The notes: a model not told the origin generated them from the sequence alone. DNA of 64,000 nt from Platycnemis pennipes (GCA_933228895.1 OW121856.1:20663805-20727804); one strand, 5' to 3'; counted from the stretch's first letter, positions 11,930 to 24,469 are shown. Translations and numbers: made by a program.

Positions 11930-12760
11930 CAGGTTTTAGTCGGCCGAGTTGAGGACGTAGAGTTACGCCCAGAAATAATTCGGACGTGGGAATCGGATGG
12001 GCGGAGAGGATGGAGTCGCTGGCGGACGGTTGGAAGGAGTGCACGCTGGGATGGAAAAAACTGCGGGTGGGAAAGGGGGGGGGAGGTTTGTTGAGGGAGG
12101 CGTCCGTGAAGCAATTTCATCGTCGGCTGGCTTCGAGTGGACCCTGGCGACTCTGAGAGCGACCCCTCCCCCTCACGGCCACTCGGAAAGTCACCCATCC
12201 GTCGTAAATGGACCTCTCGGAGTGCAACCCCCCAAGCCTCTAAACTCCATGCAATCTCCACGGCAAAGGAACAGCCCCGCCCGCTAGATTAATGCCCGCA
12301 GAAATACATAATGCGCTCGTTCGTATTTTGTCCGCTCTAGGGCGGAGCTGAGGGGGGAGTGAAGTTTGTCCGCGTGGCCTCCCGCTGCATCATGGGATTC
12401 CTTTGCACTCCACCCCCGTTCACGGGGCGGGGTTGCGTGAGACAGGTGGGTCGGGAGTGTGTACGGAAAGCGATCGGAGGAACGAGTCCGCCCGGGGCAT
12501 GGGGGGGGGGGGGGGGGGGGGCGACGAAGCAATCTCTTTCTGGACGACGACGATCGTAGCCCTTGATGAATGGATTGGCTCGCGTGCCAGGCAATGCGGT
12601 CCCACTCCCGATTTATGCCCGTCGGCGATAATTGATGTGTCAAACGAAGACGACGCAGTCTTATTTTCCAATCGTAAACCCGCAAGAGGGGGGAAGGGGA
12701 TGGACCCAGGGGAAACAAATGTTATAGGATCCTGTAAAAGTAGAGTTGCTAGGGCAGACA
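11930..12760. promoter_or_regulatory. CpG-rich islet, possible promoter or first exon
   Basis: Sharp rise in G+C and CpG over an AT-rich background. Open frames appear on both strands at once (e.g. 11683-12261 minus, 12403-12822 plus), as expected from GC-rich sequence lacking AT-rich stop codons, and this argues against taking any one as a gene. It contains a run of 21 G at 12501-12521. Being a promoter is an inference from composition only; no core promoter element was identified. Confidence 0.35.
12501..12521 (+). repeat. G21 homopolymer
   Basis: Twenty-one consecutive G residues inside the CpG-rich islet. Such a run could form a G-quadruplex and is also prone to length error in sequencing. 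Confidence 0.9.
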
Positions 12761-12829
12761 TAAAAGATTTTGGGCAGAAGTTTGAGCAGGACGAGAACTT
12801 CGCGTACCTAGGCAGGCTTTAAGATGTGA

Positions 12830-15800
12830 CCGTTTTTTGTATGAAAGACAATAGAAAAAGAATTGTGTCAATTAAAGGATCATTTAAGGAAGGAAACTTG
12901 TGACAGATAAAATTGTCGCAGGATTTTGCGAAATGCAGCGTTGTGTGGTTTCGAAATATGAGCTGTGAGGAATCAAGACGAACATAGTTTTGAAATGTGT
13001 GACTGGGAGAGAATTGAGAGAGAAATCTGGGTGAAGAAAGAGGTGCAAAGAGGAGCAAGGAGTCGTTTGTAGGGAATTGAAGAAGTCTAAAAACTGTGTG
13101 TTGAGGAAGTATGAAAAGGCAATGAAATTTAAAAGCAGTGAATGAGGGTATGATGCTGAGTTGTGGGCTGGGAAAGAGGAAAGGAACTGACATGCTGAGC
13201 AGCGTGAGGGAGGCAGATGATTTGAGGGTTGTGATAAGCGTATGGCATCAGTATTGCAGGAGTAATCATGGGGCCGATAGGGGAAAAAATTAGGAACTGC
13301 CGATAACTGCTCGAGAACTTTCCGTTACCGGTGGAACACTGATTACATCCGTTGGAAAAGAGAAAATCTGATTATTTGAATTGCACATCAGAGGAAACAC
13401 TAATTCAAGGGCCAAAAAGGTATGCGATACGAAGGCAATATTTTTGGAAAGGAAGTAAAATGCGGGAGAAATATGGAGAGGATTGAATTGGTGGGCTGGG
13501 AAATTGTATTGAGGACTGTCCAGCCAGTGGAAAGAGTTGTAGTTCAGCGAATGGGAAGGTCAGCAGTTCAACAATCTGGATTCTAATAAATTGCTATTAT
13601 TCAAATTTTAAAATGCTGTGAAAGAATGTGTTGTTGGGTGAAACACGTTTTTCAAGGCCATTTAAACTGTCAAATAGTTAAGTATTCATGATTCATTACA
13701 TTTGCAAAAAAATAACATTATTGTAACAAAGTATGTATGCATAGAATCTTTGCAGGAAAGACTCGCAATACTGTATAACTAAGTCTTCAGCATTTTCTTT
13801 CATCCAATTTCTTAATGGCAAGAGATGCAAAGTGCCCTTAATGAAGTGATATTTAAGGTTCTTTGGTAAAATGTGGACTTCCGATTAATGTTTACCTAGT
13901 ATAGCTAGAAGGGTTGAATATGGAGTATTCTCTGCACGTATTTATGTAATAATTTAAGTTTTCTTGTTATATGGATGTAAATTTCAACTTATGTAATTAT
14001 TTTATCAAGCATGGCGCAAATACCTGTCTTCTGACTCGTTTTAGATAGGTCATTAACGCAGTCTTGCAACTGCATGAATTAAGCGTAGTATTGTTAGAGC
14101 ATACACTGTCTCGACACTTTCAGATTGGGTTCTAACTATACTACTCGATTCCAGAAATGGTTTTTATATCTTTATTGCCATTTTTTGGAAGCCGCCTTTC
14201 CTGGCCTACTTTTGCAAAACTTCTATTTATGATCAGGAAGGTTATTGAGGTAGTAATTTTCCCTTTGTGGTTGACTTACCACTCGGGACCTTAGAAAGAA
14301 GTTTTTGACCCTAAGGTTACGAGCAAGCTTGTGATAAAAATTGGACTTTCCGGAGTAACGCATTTATCTTGCACCCTTATCCCTTCCTTCGGAGTCGGTA
14401 GGTGGAGTTTTACCACTCTCTTCGAAGACGGGACTGGGATATACAAGTAGGCAAAACTTTTATCTCAAAAAATTCTGGTGAACCCATTTCTTGACAACGA
14501 GGAGAAATGTTTCGCACGATCATTCACGGATGGCATTTATGCGTTTGTGGCCTTCACACTCTCGGGTCCCTTCTTTGGCTTGCTTGCAAGCGAGAACAAA
14601 TTTCATTTTATTGTTGTATTGAGCTTTTTGAGCCTGTAGTCGGAAGAAGCATTCAAACATCTTTCCTGTGACTATCATTTTAGCGGTGGAGACTTGTCAT
14701 GATATGAATATTATACCCAGGATAACAAATTGGAGATAATGGGGTTTCCACTGCGCATAATACTATGCAACTGCATCATTTGAGTATGCGCACCTATGAT
14801 ACGTTTTTGAATCGTACTTGATTTAACGAATTAATGAGCATTGCTTTCCCCAATACTGAAACGGAGACCGAGTATTTAAAGGTATATTAGCTGTAAAAAA
14901 ACTTTTTTTTTTCATCTGGGATAGTGGCATTTTATTTCAAGTTCCACTATCATGTAGTAAATGGTTTTCAGTAACAGCCATGGAGCCCTTGACATAGAGT
15001 ACCTATACGTATTTATTTTCGGTTCATACCATACCAATTCCACTTATCTTGCAGGTTTAGGTGTTTGCCAGTGATAATAAAATAGCTCAGTGTTTAGCAT
15101 CCAGGGTAGGGTAGGAAATGAAGCAGTCGATTGTTTTATATGAAACAGAAGTATTTCGAAATATCTCTTAAAATAAAATATTTCCTATCTGGCATTAATA
15201 TTCATCCATATTTCTTGTTCTTCCCATGATTTAAAGTTGAGGCGAAAACTATTTAGTTTTCGACCTGAACTTTTACTATTGAAAAATGAGATGGTCGGAG
15301 AATACGAATGTCTTAAATTGTTCATAAATATTTTAAGAATATTTGTTAAATATATTTCACAATCGGGGTATGATATGTGTGAAAGCAAACATATGAATTC
15401 AGCAAGCGTAAACTGGTAAGTTGTGGGGCTGATAATTCCTTCAGACATCGGATACATTTGGGCTTGTCGTATTTATTTTTGGCTTTAAAAATGTAAAAAA
15501 ACATGTAACTAAAATTATTCACAAATTAAACGGAAGCATTAATGGCATGTGGTTGTAGTTTTCATTGACGTTGCGATTTCTGCCTTGCACAGAGCTCGAT
15601 TCAAGACTGGGGGCCTTATATTCACCGACGACATTACGCGTATACTGAGGAGTTAATACATTTCGTATGTCTCATTGGGGAGCGGCTGATACTGGCCTTG
15701 CCAATTGGCTGATTGATGTACAACGTGCAGTAATAATACTTGCGCAAGGGAGTACTGCTGGGATTTGATTTTTTCCTCGTAAAGCGTGTATTGTGTATTT

Positions 15801-17380
15801 TGTCTGAAATGGGGGTGGCAAAAAGAAATAGATCCATTGCTTTATACATCATGCTCTTTATTATGCTGCATAACGAGAAATAAGTATTTGCTGTCTGGTC
15901 CTATAACAGTCATCGATCCCCGTATATCCAAGTTCTATGGTTTTCAGCTGGCATACCTATAAAAAATGTACAAATAGCGGAATAATCCCCGAAGAGAAAA
16001 CTATTTTTTGCCAGAACGATTCCGCGTAAGCCTTCATGTGAATTTTACATTTATTCTTCCTGATACCTGTAATAAAGTTTAAACCACGTAGAGTGTAAAA
16101 AGGACTTTAATTCTGAGAATCTTTTTGAGTTCATCCAACATATTATTAATGTTTGGTATGCAATGAAAGTAAATATTAATGCCATATAGTGTGTATTTAA
16201 CACGCATGGTGGTTATAAATAATTTGTCAGTTACTATCTCTTGTTAATTTAGCTATCTCCCTGTTGCCCAGCACCGAAGAAAAAAACTCATATGCTTGAG
16301 TGGTAGTATTCGGCCAACCACAGTAGGGTGTGATGGAGTAACTCAAAGCGACTTTGCGTTTCATTAGCATTTTTCGACCCTGCTGCAGCATCCGTATCCT
16401 ATTTCCCTCTTCAAATGGCATATTGCCTACCGTTCTTCTTACCTAACATGATACTTTTTCGTTTTATTGCTCGTCCTCGCTAACCCAGCATTCTGCTCTC
16501 GATAGCGGCTTTTGGCATTCAATTCGCCCTGTAATATTGATTCAGTGTGTATCCTATGAGTGTAACATAAATCAATATTTTGAAATCTGAAGCTGAATAT
16601 ACGCCTTTGTTACTATACGTTTTTCTTTCCTCTCGGCATAACATACGGGAAGTTTTATTCATCAAATAGCATAAAAACATTTGTAATTGTTTTCATCAAA
16701 ATTGTTTGTAAAATAAAGTAAATGATGCTTAATATAATATAAATGTCACCCCTTGGTTATATGAAAATCTGGGATCATAAAAACATTTTTTTGTATTTCG
16801 AAAGGATTTATATCACGTCAAGGATGGGAGCGCTGTGCTTTGAAATATTTATTTACTAAATTATGCGTGGGTGAATTTTATTGGGAATTGATGCGTGATA
16901 TTTTTTAATCGTGAAGGTCATCGTAATCGATTTACACAACCCGTTTAACCGATTTTAATTAGTGAGATGTTTTAGCTAATCTGCTGAGAGCTATATTTTA
17001 GTTTACCTGATATTTTCGGAGTTACGTTTGACATGTCTTCAAGACAGTTACGATAATCTTCTGAAATGAGATCAAGAGGTGTGAGGCAGTTTAACATTTG
17101 AAGAAATAATATTTTCACCTAATATCCTGATATGCATAACTTGTGGAAGGCCTTCCTCGGTTAAGCTTTCAAACTGGTTATTCTTTCATCACATTGTCTC
17201 GTTTAACTATCATAAGCGACCGTCTTAAATTTTTTTGATGATTTTTAGATATACGAGAATTGCGCCAATAGGTATTATTGGCCATAAAGTTGGATTTTGC
17301 TAATTCTCTTCGATTTTTGAGATGCATCTGTATTTTCCGCCAGGAGGTATGTTTTGAGAGAAAATAAGGAATATATTAAT
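12830..17380. other. No recognised gene (about 4.5 kb)
   Basis: A purine-rich stretch on the plus strand (about 12840-13580) grades into AT-rich DNA. No frame longer than about 125 codons and no repeat family matched elsewhere in the window. Confidence 0.45.
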
Positions 17381-17640
17381 AATAATAATAAAAGATCATT
17401 TTTTGGGCGATATTGAGACAAAACTGTCTCTTCTCCCAACCCCTCATCAAAATAATTACATAAAACATATGACTGTCGTAACTAAAAACAATTATTATCT
17501 AAGGTTTAAAAAAATATATATAACATTAAATGATATAATTCAAGGAAACAAGATGAATAAACAAAAAGAAATATATATTGAGTTAATGTTAAATGTGAAA
17601 AAATAAATATATTAAATAATAAAATAAATTGATCGTTTAT
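17376..17640. other. AT-rich low-complexity tract
   Basis: Starts with a short AAT microsatellite (about 17376-17391) and continues as A-rich DNA with many ATA and TAA words. A 67-codon frame here is Lys/Asn/Ile-rich low complexity and is unlikely to be real. Confidence 0.5.
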
Positions 17641-17754
17641 ACCGGTTAAAAATTTAATTTTCTCTTAAATAAACGGGATATATAATCCAATAATGATTTC
17701 TGATAAATATTAAGATTGTTATAGTTCATACTGATATCCTTCAAATTCGTTCAT

Positions 17755-18370
17755 CTAGCACGTATCTAAGCAGCTTTTCATATTTTCAACACCTCGGGCA
17801 TTCCACCTGCTACTTGATCGGTTGAAAGAAAACAACCGCGGCGGCTGCCCGTTAACCTCGCAGTTATGACCTTTCAGAAGACTCCCCACTTCGTTCCCGA
17901 GATCTTCCAAGTGCAGGAGTCGAGCGTCAAGTTCCCCCGGGGCACTTTCCGCCATCTTGGTCCCGGCGAAGGGTTTAGGGGCGTCGGGCGCAGCGGGGTC
18001 CTCACAAATAAACCAGGTTGACCCTTTTTCTGACCCGTAACCCTTTTTCCTCCGCCTGCTTCCCTCCCTCTTTGGCCTCCGACCCCTTGGTGTCCGTCCG
18101 GAAGCCGAGTCGCGATGATCCATGCGTCTTTCCGTCGGCCGGGAAGGGGCGGGGCCAGTCCGTAGCGGTGGGGCGAGTCTATGGGGCCGCCCTCGCCCCC
18201 TGGCCCCTAAGGCCGTGTTTCTCTTCCCAGGATGCTCTGCGGCCGGGGGGATTTTCCTGATTGCCGCCTCCAGCAGAGGGCGGGGCGAGCAATTTTTCTC
18301 TTCCGGGCCCCTACGGGTTTTTGTAGCTGTGACACGGGAATGCCCGATCAACAAATTGCATCGTTAAGTC
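17755..18370 (-). other. GC-rich islet with a 199-codon minus frame
   Basis: Isolated CpG-rich block. The minus frame 18354-17755 is open for 199 codons. Its first 110 residues are Arg/Pro/Gly-rich, typical of translated GC-rich DNA. The end is more balanced, with a Glu-Asp-Leu-Gly-Asn-Glu-Val stretch. I recognise no family. It could be part of a first exon, a CpG island, or chance. Confidence 0.25.
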
Positions 18371-18374
18371 CTTT

Positions 18375-19930
18375 AGGGAGTTAGCGACAACACACATGCT
18401 AATTCTGACATTAGCCATCCAATTGGATTTTTTTGCTGCCGGTGTTATCATTCCGACTTGAAGCTCAAAATTTGATAAAATGTACGTGTGCTGGATAATT
18501 ACAACTTTAGTTTCATTAACCAAACGTCACATATTTTTTGATTTTTTTTCCTGCGCTCTCTCCAATTCAAAGCCCCAGCACCCAGGATTGAAGAGTAATG
18601 CTTAAATTTTCCTGTGACTATTAGTTTTTAATTCCATTTGGTTTTCCGCGATAAATTGCGATTTGGATGGAACAGTGCTCTGACATGCTGTCAATAACGT
18701 ATTGATTTGCTAATTTAAGTACGATGATCAATGACTTTTTTTTTATTCAGTCGTCAATATCATCACCGCTTATACTGCTTATGTAAATTTTACTGGTCAC
18801 CATAGAAAAGCGGAAAGAGCCGGCTGTGTTCACTCAATCCATGTAATGATTTAATTTTTTGTGTACAATCTTCCATATGCTCGTCTTCATTGAGAGTTTT
18901 TTATTGATGCAATTTGCAGAGTTGCTGTTTTATTTCATTAAATTTTCGCAAATTATATGTATTCATTCACCTGACCTGGCATTAAAGCTATGCCCGAAAG
19001 TGTACTTAATCTTCAAAACCATCCATTCCTTTGAGAAATAGCAATAAATTGATCAATTTTAGGATTCAACATCTAGGTAAATATTAGGAGTACCCCACCA
19101 GCCTCTTCGAGAATTTGCGATGGGGGTTGAATAATCACATAGCACTCTTAATATGCGTGCAACCTATTACCACCATAGTTACTTGTATGCACTTCTTATG
19201 AGATACCGCAATTAACTATATTAGTGCTAATGCCTTTCGCTAGCGTTGAAGCATCTTACAGGATTTTGATTCCATCCTGGAATGTAATTGTCTCTTTTGC
19301 GCGCTTTTTTCCCGCACACGAATAATACGGTGTCCAAAAACGCCCCTTAAATAATAAACTTTTTCTATTTTATTAATATTGTAAAGAATCAATCGAAAGG
19401 TATTGTATTTTAAACTGCGACTTCAATCCTTGGCTTGTTTTTTATGTATTGATGAAGTAGTCTTAAGGTAAAGGCAGGTAGCCTGGTAAAACGAAATGTA
19501 TTTATTTCTTTAAGTAATTGCTCACACACACACCATTTCTGCAAATTTACAGTGACGCAGTAAAAAATGAAATATAAACAACCAATTGCAAATTTTATTC
19601 TGAAATTCTTTGAGAAATTTCGCGGTTTATTGGCCCCGTGCGTCGGGAAGCGTTAACAGTGGGGTCCAGGTTCATCTGTATTGTCGAGCTACAGGTCATC
19701 CGCGAGTAATTCGATTTTCTGGGCACTCTTAAGTTCTGGGCTCGACGATAGATCAGTGCTCACCTCCGGAAGACTTGCATTTTATATGTGGCTGTGACTA
19801 CTACTTGGTGATTCATTCGTGAACCTGATTGGAATTTCGGCTAGGTTATGGGCTAATGCAACTTACTTTTTTCTAATTTTATACTGTAATTTTTTTATCC
19901 CGATAAAATGTAGTAATATATTTGCGTACA
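18375..19930. other. No recognised gene
   Basis: AT-rich intergenic DNA with no recognised repeat and only short frames. Confidence 0.45.
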
Positions 19931-19939
19931 ACGGGTATT

Positions 19940-20570
19940 TTATTCCTCATCATCATAGGTCAACAATCGTAAGATTGGTTTGACGCAGCCCTCCACTCGA
20001 TTCGACTGTCGGCCAACCTCTTCATATTGACGTAATTATTCTCCTTTACATCCTTCACATCTTGTTGCATATCATCCGAGGCCTTCCTTTTCCATTCTTC
20101 CTCTTCACTTTACCCTCGACGATTGTTTTCATCAGGCCATCGTGTCTTAAGACATGGCCGATTAAGTTGTCCCGTCTTATTTTCAGGGTTTTCACTAGAC
20201 TTCCTTTTTATCCCACTCTTCTTAAGACTTCATTTGTCACCCGGTCGATCCATTTTATCTTCATCGTTCTTCGGTAGCCCCTCGTTTCTAATGCTTCCAG
20301 CCTTTACTTCTCTGCTGTTGTTGTCGTCCGTGCTTCGATGACATATATTAGCATGCTCCAGATGTTTGTTCTAATGAAATCTAATGAAATGTTTCTTCAT
20401 TTCCACGCTTGTATTTCCAGCTGTAATCAGAATCTTCCTTTGGTAAAATGCCCTTTTTACCCGGGTTATTCTACTGGCAATTTCCCTTTTACTTCGTTCA
20501 TCCCTGGTTACTCGGCTTACCAAGTAACAGAACTCTACCACCTCATCAGGTCTATGAGGGGGAGGTATTA
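19940..20570 (-). pseudogene. LINE family C (RTE-like) ORF2 C-terminal fragment
   Basis: The minus strand, in more than one frame, encodes the C-terminal tail typical of RTE-type endonuclease/reverse-transcriptases. It has a Tyr-Leu-(Val/Gly)-Ser stretch near 20520 and a Leu-Glu-Ala-(Leu/Phe)-Glu stretch near 20300. Next come Arg-Arg-Asp-Asn-Leu-Ile-Gly-His and Gly-Lys-Gly-Arg-Pro-Arg-Met near 20080-20170, and Ala-Ser-Asn-Gln-Ser near 19980. Frameshifts and stops disable it. The end is rich in ATG triplets, seen as CATCATCATAGG at about 19948. The catalytic RT domain is absent, a 5'-truncated insertion as usual for LINEs. It contains an uninterrupted CACTCGAT site at 19994-20001, the sequence duplicated by the hAT insertion at 32442. 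Confidence 0.8.
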
Positions 20571-20599
20571 ATTGCTGATCTAATAGCGTTCACACTGAG

Positions 20600-21130
20600 C
20601 GCCAATTCCGCGTTATTCTTCGACTAGTCCATGTAGGGAACCACGTAGCATCAATTAGGTCTTCAGGATACGGTTCTCAGATTAACAAAGAGCCACACAC
20701 ACATCAACGTGCATTGTTTGCTGTTACTTTTTCCTTTCAAAGATAAAAGCGATCGCAGCATGGGACTCCGATTTTCCCTTTCATTCGCTCGCTGTCGATT
20801 GCACTGAGCCGCGCGATTTGTTTTAATCTTCCGCCGGACGGGGGAAATGGAGCACGCTCGTGTATGGGATCCGTATGGCCACTCCCTCCCTCCTAATGCC
20901 ATTTGGGAATGAAAAATGTTGCTTTGCTTTTCGCTTCTCTCACTCGATCAACATCTCGAGCGCACGTTGGCATCGAAAGCTTCTGCTGCCTTGTTTTGTT
21001 CAAGTTGCGCGTTTTAAAGGGCGTGCGTCAATTTTTTTTTATTTCGGCCGCACTTAAACTTTCTCCTGGAGAGGGAGAGTTGTATAGCACGGGTGTCCCG
21101 CCGATACTCTCCACTGTGAATGCCCGAGAA
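20600..21130. other. GC-rich islet
   Basis: Moderately GC-rich block between two family C copies. Overlapping frames (20860-21057, 20903-21241) do not resemble a known protein. Function unknown. Confidence 0.3.
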
Positions 21131-21195
21131 TGCGATGTTTCCTTTAGTTTTTGGCAGCTTCAATATCGAGCTCATACCTACTATTGCAATCGGTA

Positions 21196-22505
21196 CCTTT
21201 ACTGGGAACTGAACTCGCTATTTTATGCACGAAATCGTTAGATGGAAACGAGAAACGAGCTTTGATTAAGACATTAACCGTCTATTCGAGGAGTGAAATT
21301 GGAAAAAGTGGAAAACTTCACCTACCTCGGCAGCACTATAAATTGGGATGGAAGAAGCTTAATGGACATCAAGTGAAGAATAGCACAAGCTAAGGAGGTG
21401 TTTATGAAGAAGAGACAACTACTATGCTCAAAGAACTTACGGCTGAAAACAAGGAAGCACTTCATGAAAACATTCGAATGGAGCGTGGCACTCTATGGAT
21501 CAGAGACATGGAACATCGGGAAAGCAGACCAACGAAGGATTGAAGCCTTCGGAACATGGTGCTGGAGGATAATCCGTAAGATTAAATTGACAGTGAGGAA
21601 CGAAGAGGTGTACAGAGGAGCAGAAGAAGAAAGGACAATGTGGGAAACCGTACGGAAAAGAAGAACCAGATGGTTTGGACATACTTTGAGGCACCATGAT
21701 ATAGTTAGAAATATAATGGAAGGGAAGATTGAAGGGAAGGTCCCACGAGGAAGACCAAGTGACAAGTATATACAGCAAATAAAGAAGGAAGAGGAAGCAT
21801 ACTATGGGGTGAGGGAATTAACGCTGAATGGGGCAGAATGGAGGTCTTCAGTTAACCAATCCAAGGATTCAATTACTGACGATGATGATAATAATTAACC
21901 TTCTAGCCATAGCCACTGGCTGATAAATTAAAAATTAAAATATGCATAAGGTGACGCCCATCGAACGAGTTGCACGAAAGACTTCTACGCCATCCACCTT
22001 CCTCTTCGACTATTTTGGCGCGAACGCTGGAGAGTAAGGAGAGGTGGGGAGGAGATTTCTGCATATGATATTCCTTTACATTCTATAAATAACCCAAAAT
22101 AACTGAACAACGAAATTCTTCCTGTATTTTTCGTGCACATTATGGCGTGAATAAAAGTGCACTGAAGTTTATATACGTTTTCACAATTCGCGATGTAGTC
22201 GAATGTGCATTACGTTTCGAGATCCTCCACATGATGTCTAACAATCACTTTCATTGGTAGAATGAGCTAAGTCTCCCCTATTAAGGTTGGACATAGGAGC
22301 TGCGCAGTCCCCCTTATGATTGGACGACGGGATGACACACGAATCTTTCGCACGCTCACTCAATCAGAAGGGTTAAAAGAATAAGTTTTTCACCGCATAT
22401 AACTCGAGAACTACGTGAGGGATCGAAGAACTGAAAACACTGGTCTTTTTATTTCACAAAATCTATCGGATTCAGCAGTAAAAAATATGGTAAACGACTC
22501 AATTA
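21196..22505. repeat. Repeat D copy 1, interrupted by family C
   Basis: Matches 59986-60648 on the same strand: TTTACTGGGAACTGAA and CACGAAATCG at the left end; CAAATAACCCAAAA-like, CTCGAGAACTA, GGATCGAAGA, GGTCTTTTTATTT and AAAAATATGGTAAACGAC at the right end. The family C LINE at about 21255-21900 is present here and absent in copy 2, so it inserted into D. I do not recognise D as a known family; no coding frame is conserved between the copies. Confidence 0.75.
21255..21900 (+). pseudogene. LINE family C (RTE-like) ORF2 C-terminal fragment
   Basis: This is the longest surviving family C frame. It encodes the C-terminal part of an RTE-type endonuclease/reverse-transcriptase: a Val-Glu-Asn-Phe-Thr-Tyr-Leu-Gly-Ser stretch (from 21308), then Leu-Tyr-Gly-Ser-Glu-Thr-Trp (about 21491-21511), an Ile-Glu-Ala-Phe-Gly-Thr-Trp-Cys-Trp-Arg stretch (about 21538-21567), a Gly-His-Thr-Leu-Arg-His stretch (about 21677-21694) and a final Asn-Gln-Ser. 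An in-frame TGA at 21374 interrupts it where related copies of this family type have Arg, most simply a CGA-to-TGA change. The open part is 21398-21898. The RT catalytic domain is missing, so this is a 5'-truncated dead copy. It sits inside repeat D. Confidence 0.85.
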
Positions 22506-22509
22506 CATT

Positions 22510-23540
22510 CTTCCGAGTTTCCCAATTCCTTCCTGCGAGCATGATTCTATGTGACACTGTTTTGGAGTTTCCTTAAGTTTCCTCTCCCCGTTACATCATT
22601 CCATTCTCTCCCTTTGCCGTCCTCGCAGCACATAAAGAGACCACGCCCGTAGACTCGTGTTCCGCAAGCCGACGAACCGGATGCAATCATTTCGTGTACT
22701 TTTCTGTGGAGTTTTTGTTTAAAGCATACGGGTCCCCTGATGCATTGAATTCCGGTGATTTCCCTAATGTTATGGTTCGCTCTGAAGACTCATAATCATA
22801 AATATATAAATTTCTCAACATTTTTTTCGTATTCATCTTGTTGAAGTGAATAAGCATGTGCTTTATGTAGTTTTGTCCTTAAAATCTGTCCGTTGGGACA
22901 ATATTTAGTAAAAATATACAGTTGCAGAACTTATAAAGGTGACATGTCCTTAAAAATGAAGTGTCGACGGAAGGAGTAATGCGGAACTCCCGCCTTCACG
23001 AATTTCTCTGTTCATCTTGTCAGCGGGATTAAGTGATCTTTGCATTTATTTTCTATGCTACTGTCTACGTGATGTGTGTCTCAGAGGCACTCTCCGATTC
23101 ATAAAACGAGTGCATTGACGCGAAATTGGCGTATAAACTCCCCAAGGAGAGCGTAAAACGTACGACCAGTCACCTAACAGCATTAGATACGTTCTGCCGT
23201 TTAATACATAAAAATTTTATTAATGAAGCTAGGGTAAATTTTTCTCTACAGATTCTTATTTTCTGATGAAGACAATCATCGTGGTATAAGTCCCGCATGA
23301 GATATGCTACTGGGAAGCAGTGAAGTATTAAAAGAGAAGAATTATGTATATATGAAGAGTATAGCTGAAAGGAGAATGTGGTGGATTTTCACGAGTTTTG
23401 GAGTATGTATCCGTCTTCCCTGTTAAATTTCTCTGAAAATTTAGCGATTTTTATCGTTTCCTTATTTAGCCGTGGTTAATAGTGGCTTGGTCTGACTACG
23501 ATAGATCGATTGATCGGTACGTTAGAGCATTCCCATAGCA
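22510..23540. other. No recognised gene
   Basis: Intergenic DNA of mixed composition; nothing recognised on either strand. Confidence 0.45.
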
Positions 23541-23544
23541 TTGG

Positions 23545-24464
23545 TGACACGGAAATCAAAAGCGATGTAACCATAAGGTAATTAGGTGTAACAATCACTA
23601 AAGATTTATCTTGGGGAAGACACATCCGGTAAATATGCGGCCGAGCCAAGAGAAAGCTAGGATTTATTAAAAGATATTAGGGAAATGTGACAAGAAGACA
23701 AAAGAGCAATGTTACGTTTCACTAGTTAGGCCACACTTTGAATATCTTGACAATGTATGGGATTCTAATGAAATAGGTTCGATCAGAGAGCTAGGCAGTA
23801 TGCAGCGTAGAGCAGCTAGGTTTGTTAAAAGGCGTTACGATAGGTTCAGTAGTGTATCAGAATTATTAGAAGGATTAGGTTGGGAATCATTATCAGATCG
23901 TAGGTTAAAATGCAGAATAAATCTATTACAGAATTTCCAGAAGAATAGCTTTACTGAAGATGCTAGATATATATATTTAAAACACCAGCGATTTATGCTA
24001 TATGCGATGAGATACATAGGATTAGAGAGATAGATTGTCGTATCGATAGATTCAAAATGTCATTTTTCCCGCGTACCAAAAGAGAAAATAGGCTGCTGGC
24101 AAAGGGTGAAATGTTGTTATAGCCGTCTGTAGTGCAGGATGCATTTCTTCACCATCATCATCATCGTCCAACAATCTTAGGATTGGTTTGACGCAGCTTA
24201 TCACTCGATTCTTCTATCGGCCGACCTCTTCATATTGACGTAATTCTTCTCGTCTACATCCTTCAAAACCTGTTCTAATGCATGTATTAACAACCAATGA
24301 TCCCTTTATTACTATGTAGACACTAAAAATCTATCTGCTTGTGACGTTACTATCTAGCATGTTTCCACATATTAGCTTGTTTGCATATCAACTTTGGTGA
24401 TCTTCACCTCCTTACACTCCCTCACGGGGTCTTGCAGGGTACCGCGGTGATGTAGGTGTAGATG
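23545..24464 (+). pseudogene. LINE family A copy, ORF2 C-terminus and 3' UTR
   Basis: This is the best preserved family A copy. The frame begins with a decayed stretch equivalent to Leu-Gly-Val-Thr-Ile-Thr-Lys-Asp-Leu-Ser-Trp (about 23586). It continues through Gly-Arg-Ala-Lys-Arg-Lys-Leu-Gly-Phe-Ile-Lys near 23640 and has an open block at 23800-24033 containing Arg-Arg-Ala-Ala-Arg-Phe-Val-Lys and Gly-Trp-Glu-Ser-Leu-Ser-Asp-Arg-Arg. The 3' UTR is split by a family C fragment (24147-24271) and resumes to a weak form of the GCAGGG hairpin and a GTAGGTGTAGATG end. The protein type is that of CR1/Jockey-like LINEs. Frameshifts at about 23680 and 23760 disable it. Confidence 0.85.
24147..24271 (-). 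repeat. LINE family C 3' end inserted in family A
   Basis: The minus strand gives the family C end (AATATGAAGAGGTCGGCCGA, then the TCAAACCAATC stretch and an ATG-rich tail). It interrupts the family A 3' UTR: ATGCAT precedes it and recurs just after it (about 24140 and 24277), consistent with a short target duplication. An uninterrupted CACTCGAT site is at 24202-24209. Confidence 0.75.
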
Positions 24465-24469
24465 ATTTC

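Noticed and set aside
11683..12261. 192-codon minus frame as a host gene
   Set aside because: Overlaps long frames on both strands in a GC-rich block, has Ser/Pro/Arg-rich translation and no domain; best explained by few stop codons in GC-rich DNA.
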